Counted from the first letter of the stretch, positions 15,947 through 25,273 are shown. The stretch is 64,000 nucleotides of DNA from Pasteurella sp049941595 (GCA_049941595.1 JBNFNA010000008.1:118461-182460); one strand, 5' to 3'. A program made the numbers and translations. Notes: generated by a model not told the origin, from the letters alone.

Positions 15947-16957
15947 TTATTTTTTCTTCGCATATTTGAGGGAGTCGATTGCCACCGCTAAGATGATAAT
16001 GCTACCTTTGATAATGTATTGCCAGTATGGGTTTACACCGATATAGGTTAAGCCGTAGTTGATAACGGTGAAGATAATTACCCCTGTTACCACGCCAATA
16101 ACTGTACCAACACCACCTGCAAATGATACGCCACCTACTACGCAAGCTGCGATAGCATCTAACTCATACATAAAACCTAAGTTGTTGGTTGCAGAACCTA
16201 TACGACCAGCTTCTAACATACCACCAAAGCCGTAGAACATACCTGCGATCATATAGATCACCACCAAGTTGCGTGCTACGTTTACGCCTGATACGCGAGC
16301 TGCTTCTGGGTTACCACCGATAGCGAAGATGTTTTTACCGAAACGCGTTTTGTTCCAAAGCACCCATACTAAGAATGTCGCGATAGCCGCATAAATAGTG
16401 ATGTAAGAGAGTTTGAATGAACCAAACTTAAAGAAGCCTTGTGCGAAAGTTGAGAACGTTTCATTAAAGCCTGCGATTGGAGAACCACCTACTGCATCGT
16501 AGTAAAGTGAGTTAATACCGTAAACGATGATCATTGTCCCCATTGTGGCGATAAATGGTGTTACATTGAGATAAGCAATAACTAAACCATTCACTAAGCC
16601 AATTACAGCACCGATTGCACATACTGTTAAAATAACAACTGGAATTGACAATTCAGGAAGATCAGGGAAAACGCGGTTAAAGTTATCCATTGCTTGAAGT
16701 AGTGTTGCCGATACTACCGCAGCAAGACCGACTTGGCGACCGGCGGATAAGTCAGTACCTTGTGTTACAAGCAAGCCTGCCACACCTAATGCAATGATTA
16801 AGCGCACTGATGATTGAGTTAAGATGTTACTGAAGTTTCTTAGATTCAAGAAGGTTGGATCTTGAATAATGATGATCCCGAGTAAAATTAATAATACAAA
16901 GTAGATTGCATTTTGTTTAAAGAAATCAAGGGATTTGTTTTGTTGTAACGCAGCCAT
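15947..16957 (-). CDS. mglC: Galactose/methyl-galactoside ABC transporter permease MglC
   Basis: MglC is the membrane permease of the high-affinity galactose ABC importer, paired with MglA and MglB. The 336-residue protein equals the E. coli length. It has about eight to ten hydrophobic helices and the BPD_transp_2 signature region GLAAVVSATLLQAMDNF and NLGFMYELDAIAACVVGG. The gene begins 24 bp after mglA and is the last of mglBAC. Its start ATG has GGAAATAA upstream. Confidence 0.96.
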   Translation of the reverse strand: MAALQQNKSLDFFKQNAIYFVLLILLGIIIIQDPTFLNLRNFSNILTQSSVRLIIALGVAGLLVTQGTDLSAGRQVGLAAVVSATLLQAMDNFNRVFPDLPELSIPVVILTVCAIGAVIGLVNGLVIAYLNVTPFIATMGTMIIVYGINSLYYDAVGGSPIAGFNETFSTFAQGFFKFGSFKLSYITIYAAIATFLVWVLWNKTRFGKNIFAIGGNPEAARVSGVNVARNLVVIYMIAGMFYGFGGMLEAGRIGSATNNLGFMYELDAIAACVVGGVSFAGGVGTVIGVVTGVIIFTVINYGLTYIGVNPYWQYIIKGSIIILAVAIDSLKYAKKK

Positions 16958-16981
16958 AATTTATTTCCTTAATTCTGTGTT

Positions 16982-18502
16982 TTATAAATATTTTGCAGCC
17001 AGTTGGAGAATTTCTTCTTGTGAGGTTTCTGCGGTATTCACAATGCCTGCGACTTTACCGTTACTCATTACCAGAATACGGTCAGTTACCCCTAATAATT
17101 CTGGCATTTCAGAAGAAATCATAATGATGCCTTTATCTTTTTTCGCCAATTCCATAATGAGCTGGTAAATTTCGTATTTCGCACCAATGTCGATACCACG
17201 TGTTGGTTCATCTAGCATTAGAATTTCAGGCTGTGTTAATAACCAACGCCCGATAATCACTTTTTGTTGGTTACCACCAGACAATGAACCAATGTTCGTT
17301 TTATGTGATGGTGTTTTCACATTCATCGAATCAATTACCCACTGGGTATCACTTTTCATTTTAGTATTGCTTAATAACCCTAATTTACTGATATAGGATT
17401 TCATATTTGAAATGAGTGAGTTAAATTCAATGCTTAAGTTAGCGTAAATACCAGTAGAGCGACGTTCTTCCGTCACTAATGCAAAACCGTTGTTAATGGC
17501 TTCAAACGCATTGCGGTTTTTCATTTCTTTACCGTGTAATTTAATTACACCGGATTTACGTTCACGTACACCGAAAATGGTTTCGACAATATCAGTACGT
17601 TTTGCCCCAACAAGGCCGGCAATACCTAACACTTCGCCTTTGCGTAATTCAAAACTGATATCTTGAATTGATGGCTGATTAAGTGCGGTTAAATTTTCCA
17701 CTGTTAGGATGGTTTCTTTTGGCGTGTTTGTTTTTGGCGGGAAGCGTTGTGTAAGCTCACGTCCAACCATCATTGACACAATTTCATCCATTGATGTGTT
17801 TTTGACTTCAACGGTGTTAATCCATTTACCATCACGTAAAATCGTAATTTCATCGCAAATTTTGAAAATTTCGTCCATTTTGTGCGAAATATAAATAATG
17901 CCACAGCCGCGGTCTTTAAGTTTTGCAATGATTTTAAAAAGATGTTCAACTTCTTTTTCAGAGAGAGAAGAGGTTGGCTCATCCATAATCACAATTTGGG
18001 CATTGTAAGAGAAGGCTTTTGCGATTTCGATCATTTGCATTTGTGACACAGAAAGTTTTGCCACTTTTTCTTTTGGATCGATATCAATATCTAATTCTTC
18101 AAAAATTGCCTTGGTGTCACGATACATTTTGCCGTGATCAACAAAGCCTGCTTTTAATGGATAGCGACCTAACCAAAGGTTATCCATTACAGTCGTTTGT
18201 TTTACCAAGTTTAGCTCTTGGTGTACCATTGAAATCCCGTTTTCTAAGGCTTCTTTTGATGTTTTAAAGTTAACAGGTTTGCCTAAGAAAAGAATATCAC
18301 CTTCATCCTTGCTATAAATTCCAAATAAACATTTTAATAATGTTGATTTTCCAGCACCATTTTCGCCCATCAATGCGTGAACAGAATGAGAACGAACAGT
18401 AAGGTTAGCGTTGTCTAATGCTTTTACACCGGGAAAGGATTTACAGACATTGGTCATTGTGAGCAGTATTTCACTGTCTTGATTTGGAATTTGAGTGGTC
18501 AT
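16982..18502 (-). CDS. mglA: Galactose/methyl-galactoside ABC transporter ATP-binding protein MglA
   Basis: MglA is the ATPase of the galactose importer and carries two ABC domains in one chain. I place the start at ATG 18502 (MTTQIPNQ), giving 506 residues as in E. coli. An in-frame GTG lies four codons earlier, but GAGG sits correctly for the ATG. The first domain has Walker A GENGAGKST and signature LSVSQMQMIE. The second has a degenerate P-loop (GLVGAKRTD), signature LSGGNQQKV and Walker B ILMLDEPTRG, as usual in sugar ABC importers. The upstream gap holds a terminator-like hairpin. Confidence 0.96.
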   Translation of the reverse strand: MTTQIPNQDSEILLTMTNVCKSFPGVKALDNANLTVRSHSVHALMGENGAGKSTLLKCLFGIYSKDEGDILFLGKPVNFKTSKEALENGISMVHQELNLVKQTTVMDNLWLGRYPLKAGFVDHGKMYRDTKAIFEELDIDIDPKEKVAKLSVSQMQMIEIAKAFSYNAQIVIMDEPTSSLSEKEVEHLFKIIAKLKDRGCGIIYISHKMDEIFKICDEITILRDGKWINTVEVKNTSMDEIVSMMVGRELTQRFPPKTNTPKETILTVENLTALNQPSIQDISFELRKGEVLGIAGLVGAKRTDIVETIFGVRERKSGVIKLHGKEMKNRNAFEAINNGFALVTEERRSTGIYANLSIEFNSLISNMKSYISKLGLLSNTKMKSDTQWVIDSMNVKTPSHKTNIGSLSGGNQQKVIIGRWLLTQPEILMLDEPTRGIDIGAKYEIYQLIMELAKKDKGIIMISSEMPELLGVTDRILVMSNGKVAGIVNTAETSQEEILQLAAKYL

Positions 18503-18514
18503 ATCCAACCTCAC

Positions 18515-18543
18515 ATAAAAAAGAGGGGAGGATCGACCTCCCC
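18515..18543 (-). terminator. Intra-operon hairpin between mglB and mglA
   Basis: GGGGAGG (18525-18531) pairs with CCTCCCC (18537-18543). On the minus strand it is followed by CTTTTTTA just before the mglA ribosome-binding site. It probably acts as a partial terminator that keeps MglB above MglA and MglC. Confidence 0.7.
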
Positions 18544-18562
18544 GAAAGTTACAACTTATTTG

Positions 18563-19555
18563 TTATTTTAAGAAATCAGCTAAATTGTCAGCATCAACAC
18601 CCACGTAAGGGATACGTACAACACGGTCTTTTAATTCCCATTTTGTACCTTCAGTTGCTGGTTTACCTTTTGCAAGGTTGTTACTTAATTGAACAACAGC
18701 TTTACCTTGGTTCACGCCGTCATTTAATACTGTACCTGCAATTTCGCCTTTTTTGATTAATTGTAATACTTCAGGTAATGCGTCAACACCGAAGATTGGT
18801 AATTTTTTACCGTGAGCTTTAGTTGCTTCTAATGCACCCATTGCCATACCGTCGTTGTTTGCGATGATAACTTCGATTTGAGCAGCTTTAGAGCTTGATA
18901 ACCAAGCATCCATTTTATCTTTCGCTAATGCCGCATCCCACATACCAGTATCGATGAATAATTGTTCAGTTTGGATACCTTTGCTGTTTAATTCTTCGAT
19001 AACGAATTTAGTACGTGCTTCAGCATCTGGGTGACCTGGTTCACCTTTTAATAATACATATTGGATTTTACCGTCTTTGTTTAAGTCGTATGATGCGTTT
19101 GCTTTCCAGTGTTTAGCAATTAATGAACCTTGGATTAAACCAGATTCTTTTGGGTCTGTACCTACATAGTAAGCGTGTTCATAGCTACCGATTGCTTTTG
19201 CACCTGGGTCTTTATTGAAGAATACAACAGGAATGTCATCTGGTTTTGCTTTACCGATAATGGTTGGTGCAGCTGCAGGGTCAACTAAGTTAATTGCTAA
19301 TACTTTTACGCCTTTAGAAATTAAACCATCAACTTGGTCATTTTGAACAGCTTGTGCGTTTTGTGAGTCATTCATTAATAACTCAATATTTTTGAATTGT
19401 TCCGCTTCTTTATTAATTTCTTTACGCATTAGCGACATAAAGTTATCGTCATATTTGTAAATGGTTACACCAATACGATCTGCCGCTTGAGCTGCTGATG
19501 ATGCAATACCTAAACCTACTGCTAAAGCAACTGCACTAAAAACGGTTCTTTTCAT
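18563..19555 (-). CDS. mglB: Galactose-binding periplasmic protein MglB
   Basis: MglB captures D-galactose or D-glucose in the periplasm, delivers it to MglA/MglC and can serve chemotaxis in flagellate bacteria. The 330-residue precursor has a signal peptide (about residues 1-24, ending AAQA). The periplasmic-binding fold starts ADRIGVTIYKYDDNFM. The calcium site is recognisable in DLNKDGKIQ, and the sugar-contact segment VIANNDGMAMGALEA is clear. A GGAGAG ribosome-binding site precedes the ATG. Upstream lie a CRP site and a Gal operator. Confidence 0.96.
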   Translation of the reverse strand: MKRTVFSAVALAVGLGIASSAAQAADRIGVTIYKYDDNFMSLMRKEINKEAEQFKNIELLMNDSQNAQAVQNDQVDGLISKGVKVLAINLVDPAAAPTIIGKAKPDDIPVVFFNKDPGAKAIGSYEHAYYVGTDPKESGLIQGSLIAKHWKANASYDLNKDGKIQYVLLKGEPGHPDAEARTKFVIEELNSKGIQTEQLFIDTGMWDAALAKDKMDAWLSSSKAAQIEVIIANNDGMAMGALEATKAHGKKLPIFGVDALPEVLQLIKKGEIAGTVLNDGVNQGKAVVQLSNNLAKGKPATEGTKWELKDRVVRIPYVGVDADNLADFLK

Positions 19556-19634
19556 AATAACTCTCCTGTTTTGTATTCATTAGATGGTGTTATCTGTTTG
19601 CTTTTAACCCACTTTGCCTAGATAACTGGCTCGA

Positions 19635-19640
19635 ATAATA
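19635..19640 (-). promoter_or_regulatory. -10 hexamer of the mgl promoter
   Basis: TATTAT on the minus strand. The centre of the CRP site (19662-19677) lies about 29 bp upstream, matching a class II CRP promoter with no good -35. Confidence 0.6.
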
Positions 19641-19661
19641 CTGTAAAAATGGGTTGAAGAC

Positions 19662-19677
19662 TGTGATCTTACTCACA
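19662..19677. promoter_or_regulatory. CRP-cAMP site of the mgl operon
   Basis: TGTGATCTTACTCACA has both perfect half-sites TGTGA and TCACA with a 6-bp spacer. A near match (TGTTATCGAGATCACA, 19711-19726) overlaps the end of galS. Confidence 0.85.
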
Positions 19678-19680
19678 TTT

Positions 19681-19696
19681 GTGAAAGCGATTACAA
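19681..19696. promoter_or_regulatory. Gal repressor operator upstream of mglB
   Basis: GTGAAAGCGATTACAA resembles the GalR/GalS operator GTGTAAACGATTCCAC. It lies just upstream of the CRP site in the mgl promoter. Confidence 0.75.
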
Positions 19697-19721
19697 GGCA
19701 ATGACAAAAATGTTATCGAGA

Positions 19722-20729
19722 TCACATTTTATCGTGCTGTTCTGTTGAGAAACGTCGCACAATTGTTGGGTTAAATTGGATATTTGTCGGTGCTGTAATT
19801 TCTTGATTTACTAAACTTAATGCCAGTTTTGCGGCATAATTAGCCATTAAATCAATAGGATATCTCACAGTAGTGAGCTTTGGAATGAGGTAGCGTGCGA
19901 TTGGCATATCATCAAAGCCAATGATTGAAAATTGTTTTGGAACACTAATGTTATTTTCATTTAATACCGAAATTGCGCCGGCAGCCATTGAGTCGTTATA
20001 AGCGACAACCGCAGTTAGGTCTGAGTTGTAGCTGAGCAAATTGATCATTGCTTCTTCGCCTCCTTCAAAATCCGGTGAACTGTGAGTTATAGCGTGCTCA
20101 TTGAATGTAAGATTATGTTTTTCAAGGGCTTTTAGATAGCCGACTTTACGTTCCATTTCATCACTAATATAGTGATTTGAGCCAATGTAACCAATATTTT
20201 TATGGCCAAGACGAATCAGCATTTCGGTTGCCAGATAAGTGCCTTTTTGGTTGTCTAAGCTGACACAACGGTTTTCATAACCTTCTACGATACGGTTGAT
20301 AAGGACCATTCCTGGCACTTTAGCAAAATAATTTTTTAATGTTTCATCAGTTAATGCTTTAGAGTGCACAACAAGGCAGCTACAACGCTTACGTAATAAA
20401 GTATCAATAGCTTCCATTTCTTTTTCAGCATTGTGGTAACCAATGCCAATCAAAATTGTTTTTTTGTATTCTTCTGCAACTTTATCAACTGCTTTCACTA
20501 AAATTGCAAAGAAAGGATCGGTTACATCAGTAACAACAACTCCGATAGTATCGGTGTTTTTCATTGCCAGTGCTTGTGCGTTGGCATTCGGTTGATAACC
20601 TAATTTTTGTACCGCACTTTCAACAGCTAAACGGGCTTTTGCACTTGCAGAAGGGTGATTATTTAATACTCGTGAAACAGTTGCGACAGAAACTCCTGCT
20701 TCTTTCGCAACATCGTGAATGGTAACCAT
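19722..20729 (-). CDS. galS: LacI-family galactose operon regulator (GalS/GalR)
   Basis: A 335-residue LacI-family repressor placed between the mgl and gal operons, so it almost certainly controls both in response to galactose. The N-terminal helix-turn-helix VTIHDVAKEAGVSVATVSRV is at residues 2-21, with hinge helix ANAQALAMKN. The periplasmic-binding-like inducer domain includes AVVAYNDSMAAGAISVL and SIIGFDDMPIARYL. The gene lies upstream of mglBAC on the same strand but is separated from it by the mgl promoter, and it is divergent from galT. Symbol choice between galS and galR follows position. Confidence 0.9.
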   Translation of the reverse strand: MVTIHDVAKEAGVSVATVSRVLNNHPSASAKARLAVESAVQKLGYQPNANAQALAMKNTDTIGVVVTDVTDPFFAILVKAVDKVAEEYKKTILIGIGYHNAEKEMEAIDTLLRKRCSCLVVHSKALTDETLKNYFAKVPGMVLINRIVEGYENRCVSLDNQKGTYLATEMLIRLGHKNIGYIGSNHYISDEMERKVGYLKALEKHNLTFNEHAITHSSPDFEGGEEAMINLLSYNSDLTAVVAYNDSMAAGAISVLNENNISVPKQFSIIGFDDMPIARYLIPKLTTVRYPIDLMANYAAKLALSLVNQEITAPTNIQFNPTIVRRFSTEQHDKM

Positions 20730-20792
20730 ATATTCCTACCTTCTAAAATCATCAAATAGCGTTGCTAATATCATATAAAAAATAGGGGTAAT

Positions 20793-20808
20793 TTGAAAAC
20801 GGTTACTA
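20793..20808. promoter_or_regulatory. Gal repressor operator, upstream site
   Basis: TTGAAAACGGTTACTA in the galS-galT gap resembles the Gal operator. Its centre is 130 bp from that of the second site at 20923-20938. Confidence 0.6.
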
Positions 20809-20815
20809 GTAAATT

Positions 20816-20831
20816 TGTTCACTAAGTCACA
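20816..20831. promoter_or_regulatory. Possible CRP site (galS side)
   Basis: TGTTCACTAAGTCACA matches one perfect and one 4-of-5 half-site. It might serve galS. Confidence 0.5.
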
Positions 20832-20866
20832 AAAAATAATCAAGTCTACTAACAAATTCTAAATTT

Positions 20867-20882
20867 TGTGATCCAATTAACA
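20867..20882. promoter_or_regulatory. CRP site of the galTKM promoter
   Basis: TGTGATCCAATTAACA is centred about 28 bp before a TATCTT -10 candidate (20903-20908), the same geometry as at mglB. Confidence 0.6.
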
Positions 20883-20922
20883 GTTTATTTTGCAGAATTT
20901 GTTATCTTATGCCACAATATAA

Positions 20923-20938
20923 ATGTAAGCGGTTTCAA
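20923..20938. promoter_or_regulatory. Gal repressor operator, downstream site
   Basis: ATGTAAGCGGTTTCAA lies between the galT promoter and its ATG. With the site at 20793 it could form a repression loop. Confidence 0.65.
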
Positions 20939-20951
20939 AAGGGAGTGGTAG

Positions 20952-21998
20952 ATGATTCATCAGCAATTTGAGCCAACAGAGCATCCTCATCGTCGTTACA
21001 ATCCATTGACGGATCAATGGGTGTTAGTTTCTCCTCATCGAGCAAAACGTCCTTGGCAAGGACAACAGGAGAAAGTGAGTGAGGAAGAAAAACCAAGCTA
21101 TGATCCAAGTTGCTATCTTTGTCCAAGCAACAAACGCATTACCGGGGAACAAAACCCGAATTATCAAAAGCCTTATGTGTTTAAAAACGATTTCTCGGCG
21201 TTATTAGAAGATACACCTGAGCCAGAAAAATCAGATGATCCTTTGTTTCAGATTTCAAAGGCACAAGGCGAAAGTCGAGTATTGTGTTTTTCACCTGATC
21301 ATAGTAAAACGCTTCCTTTATTAAGTGTTGATGAAATTACTGAAGTTGTAAAAGTTTGGCAAGCACAGCTATTAGAGCTAGGTCAAAAATACCAATGGGT
21401 GCAACTCTTTGAAAACAAAGGTGCAGCAATGGGGTGTTCAAACCCTCATCCTCACGGTCAAATTTGGGCGAATAGCTTTTTACCAAATGAAGTTGCACGG
21501 GCAGACCAAACGCAACGTGCTTATTTAGAAAAACACGGTTCCGTAATGTTAGTTGATTATGCGAAACGTGAAATGGCATTAAAAGAGCGCATTGTAGTTG
21601 AAACAGCGCATTGGTTAGCGGTAGTACCTTATTGGGCTATTTGGCCATTTGAAACTTTATTGTTGCCAAAAGCACACGTAAAACGTTTGACCGATTTAAC
21701 CGAAGAACAAGCGCAAGATCTTGCGTTAGCATTGAAAAAATTAACAACAAAATACGATAACTTATTTGAAATATCATTCCCTTATTCTATGGGCTTTCAC
21801 GCAGCGCCATTTAATGGTGAGGAGAATGAACATTGGCAATTGCACGCACATTTTTATCCACCGTTATTACGTTCTGCCACGGTCAGAAAATTTATGGTGG
21901 GCTATGAAATGTTAGGTGAGTCGCAACGTGATTTAACGCCAGAACAAGCTGCGCAACGTTTACAAGCCTTAAGCGAAATACATTATAAAGAAAAATAA
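20952..21998 (+). CDS. galT: Galactose-1-phosphate uridylyltransferase
   Basis: GalT exchanges UMP between UDP-glucose and galactose-1-phosphate in the Leloir pathway. The 348-residue protein matches E. coli. It has YNPLTDQWVLVSPHRAKRPW at the N-terminus, zinc-site cysteines in CYLCPSN, and the active-site histidines in NPHPHGQIWA near residue 165. The HIT-like second half includes HAAPFNGEENEHWQLHAHFYP. A GGGAGTGG ribosome-binding site precedes the ATG. It is the first gene of galTKM. Confidence 0.97.
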   Translation: MIHQQFEPTEHPHRRYNPLTDQWVLVSPHRAKRPWQGQQEKVSEEEKPSYDPSCYLCPSNKRITGEQNPNYQKPYVFKNDFSALLEDTPEPEKSDDPLFQISKAQGESRVLCFSPDHSKTLPLLSVDEITEVVKVWQAQLLELGQKYQWVQLFENKGAAMGCSNPHPHGQIWANSFLPNEVARADQTQRAYLEKHGSVMLVDYAKREMALKERIVVETAHWLAVVPYWAIWPFETLLLPKAHVKRLTDLTEEQAQDLALALKKLTTKYDNLFEISFPYSMGFHAAPFNGEENEHWQLHAHFYPPLLRSATVRKFMVGYEMLGESQRDLTPEQAAQRLQALSEIHYKEK

Positions 21999-22067
21999 TA
22001 ACATCATTGGGTATTACAATTTTTATCATTTGAAGTTTTAAATAATAAAAAGTAAAGGAGCGTACTT

Positions 22068-23225
22068 ATGACACCATTAGTTGTAGCAAAATCATTGTTT
22101 GATGCGCATTTTAAAGAACAAGCAGCATTATGTGTTTATGCCCCGGGGCGTGTAAATGTTATCGGTGAGCATACAGATTACAACGATGGTTTTGTTATGC
22201 CTTGTGCCATTAATTATGGAACGGCAGTTTGTGGTAGAAAACGTGATGACGGTATTTTCAATGTTTATGCCAGTGACTTAAAAGAATGGGATGAATTTGA
22301 TGTTAATCAACCTATTGTGCCAAATCCAGAAAAAAAATGGACGGGTTATGTACGCGGGGTGGTGAAATTTATTAAAGAACGTTGCCCTGAATTTTGCAGT
22401 GGTGCAGATGTGGTTATTTCAGGCAATGTCCCTTTATCTGCTGGGTTAAGTTCTTCAGCTTCTTTGGAAGTAGGAGTTGGAAAATTTTGTCAGCAACTCG
22501 GCAACTTACCATTAACAAATACGGATATTGCGTTAATTGGTCAAAAAGCAGAGAACCAATTTGTTGGTTGTCAATGCGGTAACATGGATCAGTTAATTTC
22601 TGCTTTAGGACAAAAAGATCATCTTTTGATGATTGATTGTCGTACATTGGAAACAACTCCTACGCCAATTCCACAGGATGTGGCGGTGATGATTGTAAAT
22701 TCACACGTAAAACATGATTTAGTGGCAGGAGAATATAATACTCGTCGTCAGCAGTGCGAAACTGCAGCGAAATTTTTTGGTGTAAAAGCATTACGTGATG
22801 TTTCTCTTGCGCAGTTTAAAGAAAAAGAAGCAGAACTGACCGCACTTGATGTGGATGTTGCAAAACGTGCACGTCACGTGGTGACTGAAAATCAGCGTGT
22901 ATTGGATGCGGTGAAAGCATTACAAAGCGGTAACTTAACATTGTTAGGTGAGTTAATGGCACAATCCCACGATTCAATGCGTGACGATTTTGAGATTACA
23001 GTGCCACAAATTGACTATTTAGTTGAGTTAGCTCAGGTAGCGATTGGCCGAGCCGGTGGTGCTCGAATGACTGGTGGTGGTTTTGGCGGTTGTATTGTTG
23101 CTGTTGCCCCAGTTGATAAAGTGGATGCTGTACGCCAAATTATTGCAGACAATTATGAAAAACAGACGGGATTAAAAGAAGACTTCTACGTTTGTACCGC
23201 ATCACAGGGAGTGAGTGTATGCTAG
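22068..23225 (+). CDS. galK: Galactokinase
   Basis: GalK phosphorylates alpha-D-galactose at C1 with ATP. The 385-residue GHMP kinase has the galactokinase signature GRVNVIGEHTDYNDGFVMPC near residue 28, the ATP loop PLSAGLSSSASLEV, and the third motif GGARMTGGGFGGCIVA near the end. It begins 69 bp after galT with AAAGGAG before the ATG. Its last codons overlap the galM start (ATGCTAG), indicating coupled translation. Confidence 0.97.
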   Translation: MTPLVVAKSLFDAHFKEQAALCVYAPGRVNVIGEHTDYNDGFVMPCAINYGTAVCGRKRDDGIFNVYASDLKEWDEFDVNQPIVPNPEKKWTGYVRGVVKFIKERCPEFCSGADVVISGNVPLSAGLSSSASLEVGVGKFCQQLGNLPLTNTDIALIGQKAENQFVGCQCGNMDQLISALGQKDHLLMIDCRTLETTPTPIPQDVAVMIVNSHVKHDLVAGEYNTRRQQCETAAKFFGVKALRDVSLAQFKEKEAELTALDVDVAKRARHVVTENQRVLDAVKALQSGNLTLLGELMAQSHDSMRDDFEITVPQIDYLVELAQVAIGRAGGARMTGGGFGGCIVAVAPVDKVDAVRQIIADNYEKQTGLKEDFYVCTASQGVSVC

Positions 23226-24250
23226 TACAAACGGCACAGGGAATGGCGCCGGATGGTTTACCTTATCAAGTTGTTACACTCTCTAATCACAAGGGAATGT
23301 CTATCCAAGTAATGGATTGGGGAGCAACTTGGCTGTCTTGTAAAGTGCCTGTACAAAATGAATTGCGAGAAGTATTGATTGGCTGTGAGATTGAAAATCA
23401 TCAATTACAAAATGCTTATTTTGGTGCAACGGTAGGGCGTTATGCTAACCGTATTGCAAACGGTCAATTTAGTTTGAATGGAAAAGAGTTTAGCTTAACT
23501 ACAAATCAAAGCCAGCATCACTTACACGGTGGCGTAACCGGTTTTGATAAACAACGTTGGCTGATAAAAGAATGTGATGAAAGTGCGGTAAGTTTTCACT
23601 TATTTTCATCAGATGGTGATCAAGGTTTCCAAGGAAATGTTGAGGTCACAGTTACTTATCATCTTACGGAAGAGAATTGTGTTGAAATTGTATTTGATGC
23701 AATCAGTGACAAGGAAACACCATTAAATTTGACTAATCATGCCTATTTTAATTTAGTGGACGCGGTACAGGGAGTTGATATTCGTTCACACTTTTTATAC
23801 TTAAATGCAAATTATTATTTACCAGTGGATATGGAAGGGATTCCAAGTTCCCCTCTAAAACCTTTGCAAGGGACGAGTTTTGATTTCCGTCACTTAAAGC
23901 CAATAGCGCAGGATTTTTTACAAGATGAGCAAGTCATTGTGAAAGGTTATGATCACGCGTTTTTATTGGATAAAACGAATAAGCAAGAGCCGAGTGCGCT
24001 TTTACGTGCACCGGATAATTCTCTCACGATGCAAGTGTGGACTTCTCAACCCGCTTTGCAAGTGTATACAGGGAATTTTTTAGGTGGTAATCCATCCAGA
24101 AATGGAGGCTCTTATCAGGATTATTCAGGCGTGGCACTAGAAAGCCAAGCTTTACCAGATACACCAAATCATCCCGAATGGTGGAAATACGGTGGGATGA
24201 GCAAAGCCAATGAAAAATATCATCATTGGACAAGGTTTCAATTCTTATAA
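23219..24250 (+). CDS. galM: Aldose 1-epimerase (mutarotase)
   Basis: GalM interconverts beta and alpha galactose so that GalK can act. The start is ATG 23219, overlapping the galK stop by 7 bases; the frame is open slightly further upstream but only inside galK. The 343-residue beta-sandwich protein has the catalytic histidine in LTNHAYFNL and the catalytic glutamate in ALESQALPDTPN. It is the last gene of galTKM and is followed by a strong terminator. Confidence 0.95.
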   Translation: MLVQTAQGMAPDGLPYQVVTLSNHKGMSIQVMDWGATWLSCKVPVQNELREVLIGCEIENHQLQNAYFGATVGRYANRIANGQFSLNGKEFSLTTNQSQHHLHGGVTGFDKQRWLIKECDESAVSFHLFSSDGDQGFQGNVEVTVTYHLTEENCVEIVFDAISDKETPLNLTNHAYFNLVDAVQGVDIRSHFLYLNANYYLPVDMEGIPSSPLKPLQGTSFDFRHLKPIAQDFLQDEQVIVKGYDHAFLLDKTNKQEPSALLRAPDNSLTMQVWTSQPALQVYTGNFLGGNPSRNGGSYQDYSGVALESQALPDTPNHPEWWKYGGMSKANEKYHHWTRFQFL

Positions 24251-24279
24251 TAACGATAAATGCGAATGTTAGTTCCTTT

Positions 24280-24305
24280 GCCCCTCTGTCTAGGGGCTTT
24301 TTTTT
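24280..24305 (+). terminator. Terminator of galTKM
   Basis: GCCCCT pairs with AGGGGC around CTGTCT, followed by eight T. Confidence 0.92.
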
Positions 24306-24370
24306 GCTATCTCATCTAAAATATGTTAATTTTCAAGGGTCAATATTGACGGAAACTTATTCAAAAATTT

Positions 24371-25273
24371 ATGACAAACGAAGAGCAATCAAATTTATCC
24401 CATTCTGAAAATGCGAATAAAAAAAGTTTTTTTCAATCGCTTTTTGGACGTTTTTTCCAGGGGGAACTCAAAAACCGTGAAGAACTTGTCGAAGTCATTC
24501 GAGATTCTGAACAAAATGATCTTATCGATCAAAACACCCGTGAAATGATTGAAGGCGTAATGGAAATTGCAGAACTGCGCGTTCGCGACATTATGATCCC
24601 CCGCTCACAAATTGTGTTTATTCAAACCGAGCAAAATTTAGATTCCTGCCTTGATACGATTATCGAATCTGCGCACTCTCGCTTTCCTGTGATTACCGAT
24701 GAAAGAGATAACATTGCAGGCATTTTACACGCCAAAGATTTATTGCGTTTTTTACGTTCTAATGCCGAAGAGTTTGACTTACTGCCATTGCTACGCCCAG
24801 CAGTGATTGTACCTGAAAGTAAACGTGTTGATCGTATGCTTAAAGACTTCCGTTCAGAGCGTTTCCATATGGCGATTGTGGTGGATGAATTTGGTGCGGT
24901 GTCAGGTTTAGTCACCATTGAAGATATTTTAGAACAAATTGTAGGTGATATCGAAGATGAGTTTGATGAAGAAGAAGTGGTGAACATTCGCCAACTTTCT
25001 CGCCATACTTATGCTGTGCGTGCGTTAACGGATATTGATGATTTCAACCAACAATTTAATACGGATTTTGAAGATGAAGAAGTGGATACTATTGGCGGTG
25101 TTGTGATGCAAGCCTTTGGGTATTTACCGAAACGTGGTGAAGAAATCACAGTTGATAATATCAATTTCAAAGTCACTTCAGCCGACAGCCGTCGCATTAT
25201 TCAATTACGTGTTACTGTAAGCGATGAACAGTTAGCCGAAATTGAAAAAGCAGAAGAATATAAAGAAGAATAA
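24371..25273 (+). CDS. corC: CorC/YbeX-type CBS-domain transporter-associated protein
   Basis: A 300-residue cytosolic protein of the CorC/HlyC family, linked to magnesium and cobalt efflux in Salmonella. After an acidic N-terminal helix come two CBS domains (about residues 70-190), with the family marks RVRDIMIPRSQIVFI and MAIVVDEFGAVSGLVTIEDI. A C-terminal transporter-associated domain follows (about 205-290). As in E. coli it stands directly upstream of lnt. Confidence 0.92.
   Translation: MTNEEQSNLSHSENANKKSFFQSLFGRFFQGELKNREELVEVIRDSEQNDLIDQNTREMIEGVMEIAELRVRDIMIPRSQIVFIQTEQNLDSCLDTIIESAHSRFPVITDERDNIAGILHAKDLLRFLRSNAEEFDLLPLLRPAVIVPESKRVDRMLKDFRSERFHMAIVVDEFGAVSGLVTIEDILEQIVGDIEDEFDEEEVVNIRQLSRHTYAVRALTDIDDFNQQFNTDFEDEEVDTIGGVVMQAFGYLPKRGEEITVDNINFKVTSADSRRIIQLRVTVSDEQLAEIEKAEEYKEE

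Noticed and set aside
24622..24987. 121-codon antisense open frame inside corC
   Set aside because: Serine-rich translation opposite conserved CBS domains; a shadow frame.
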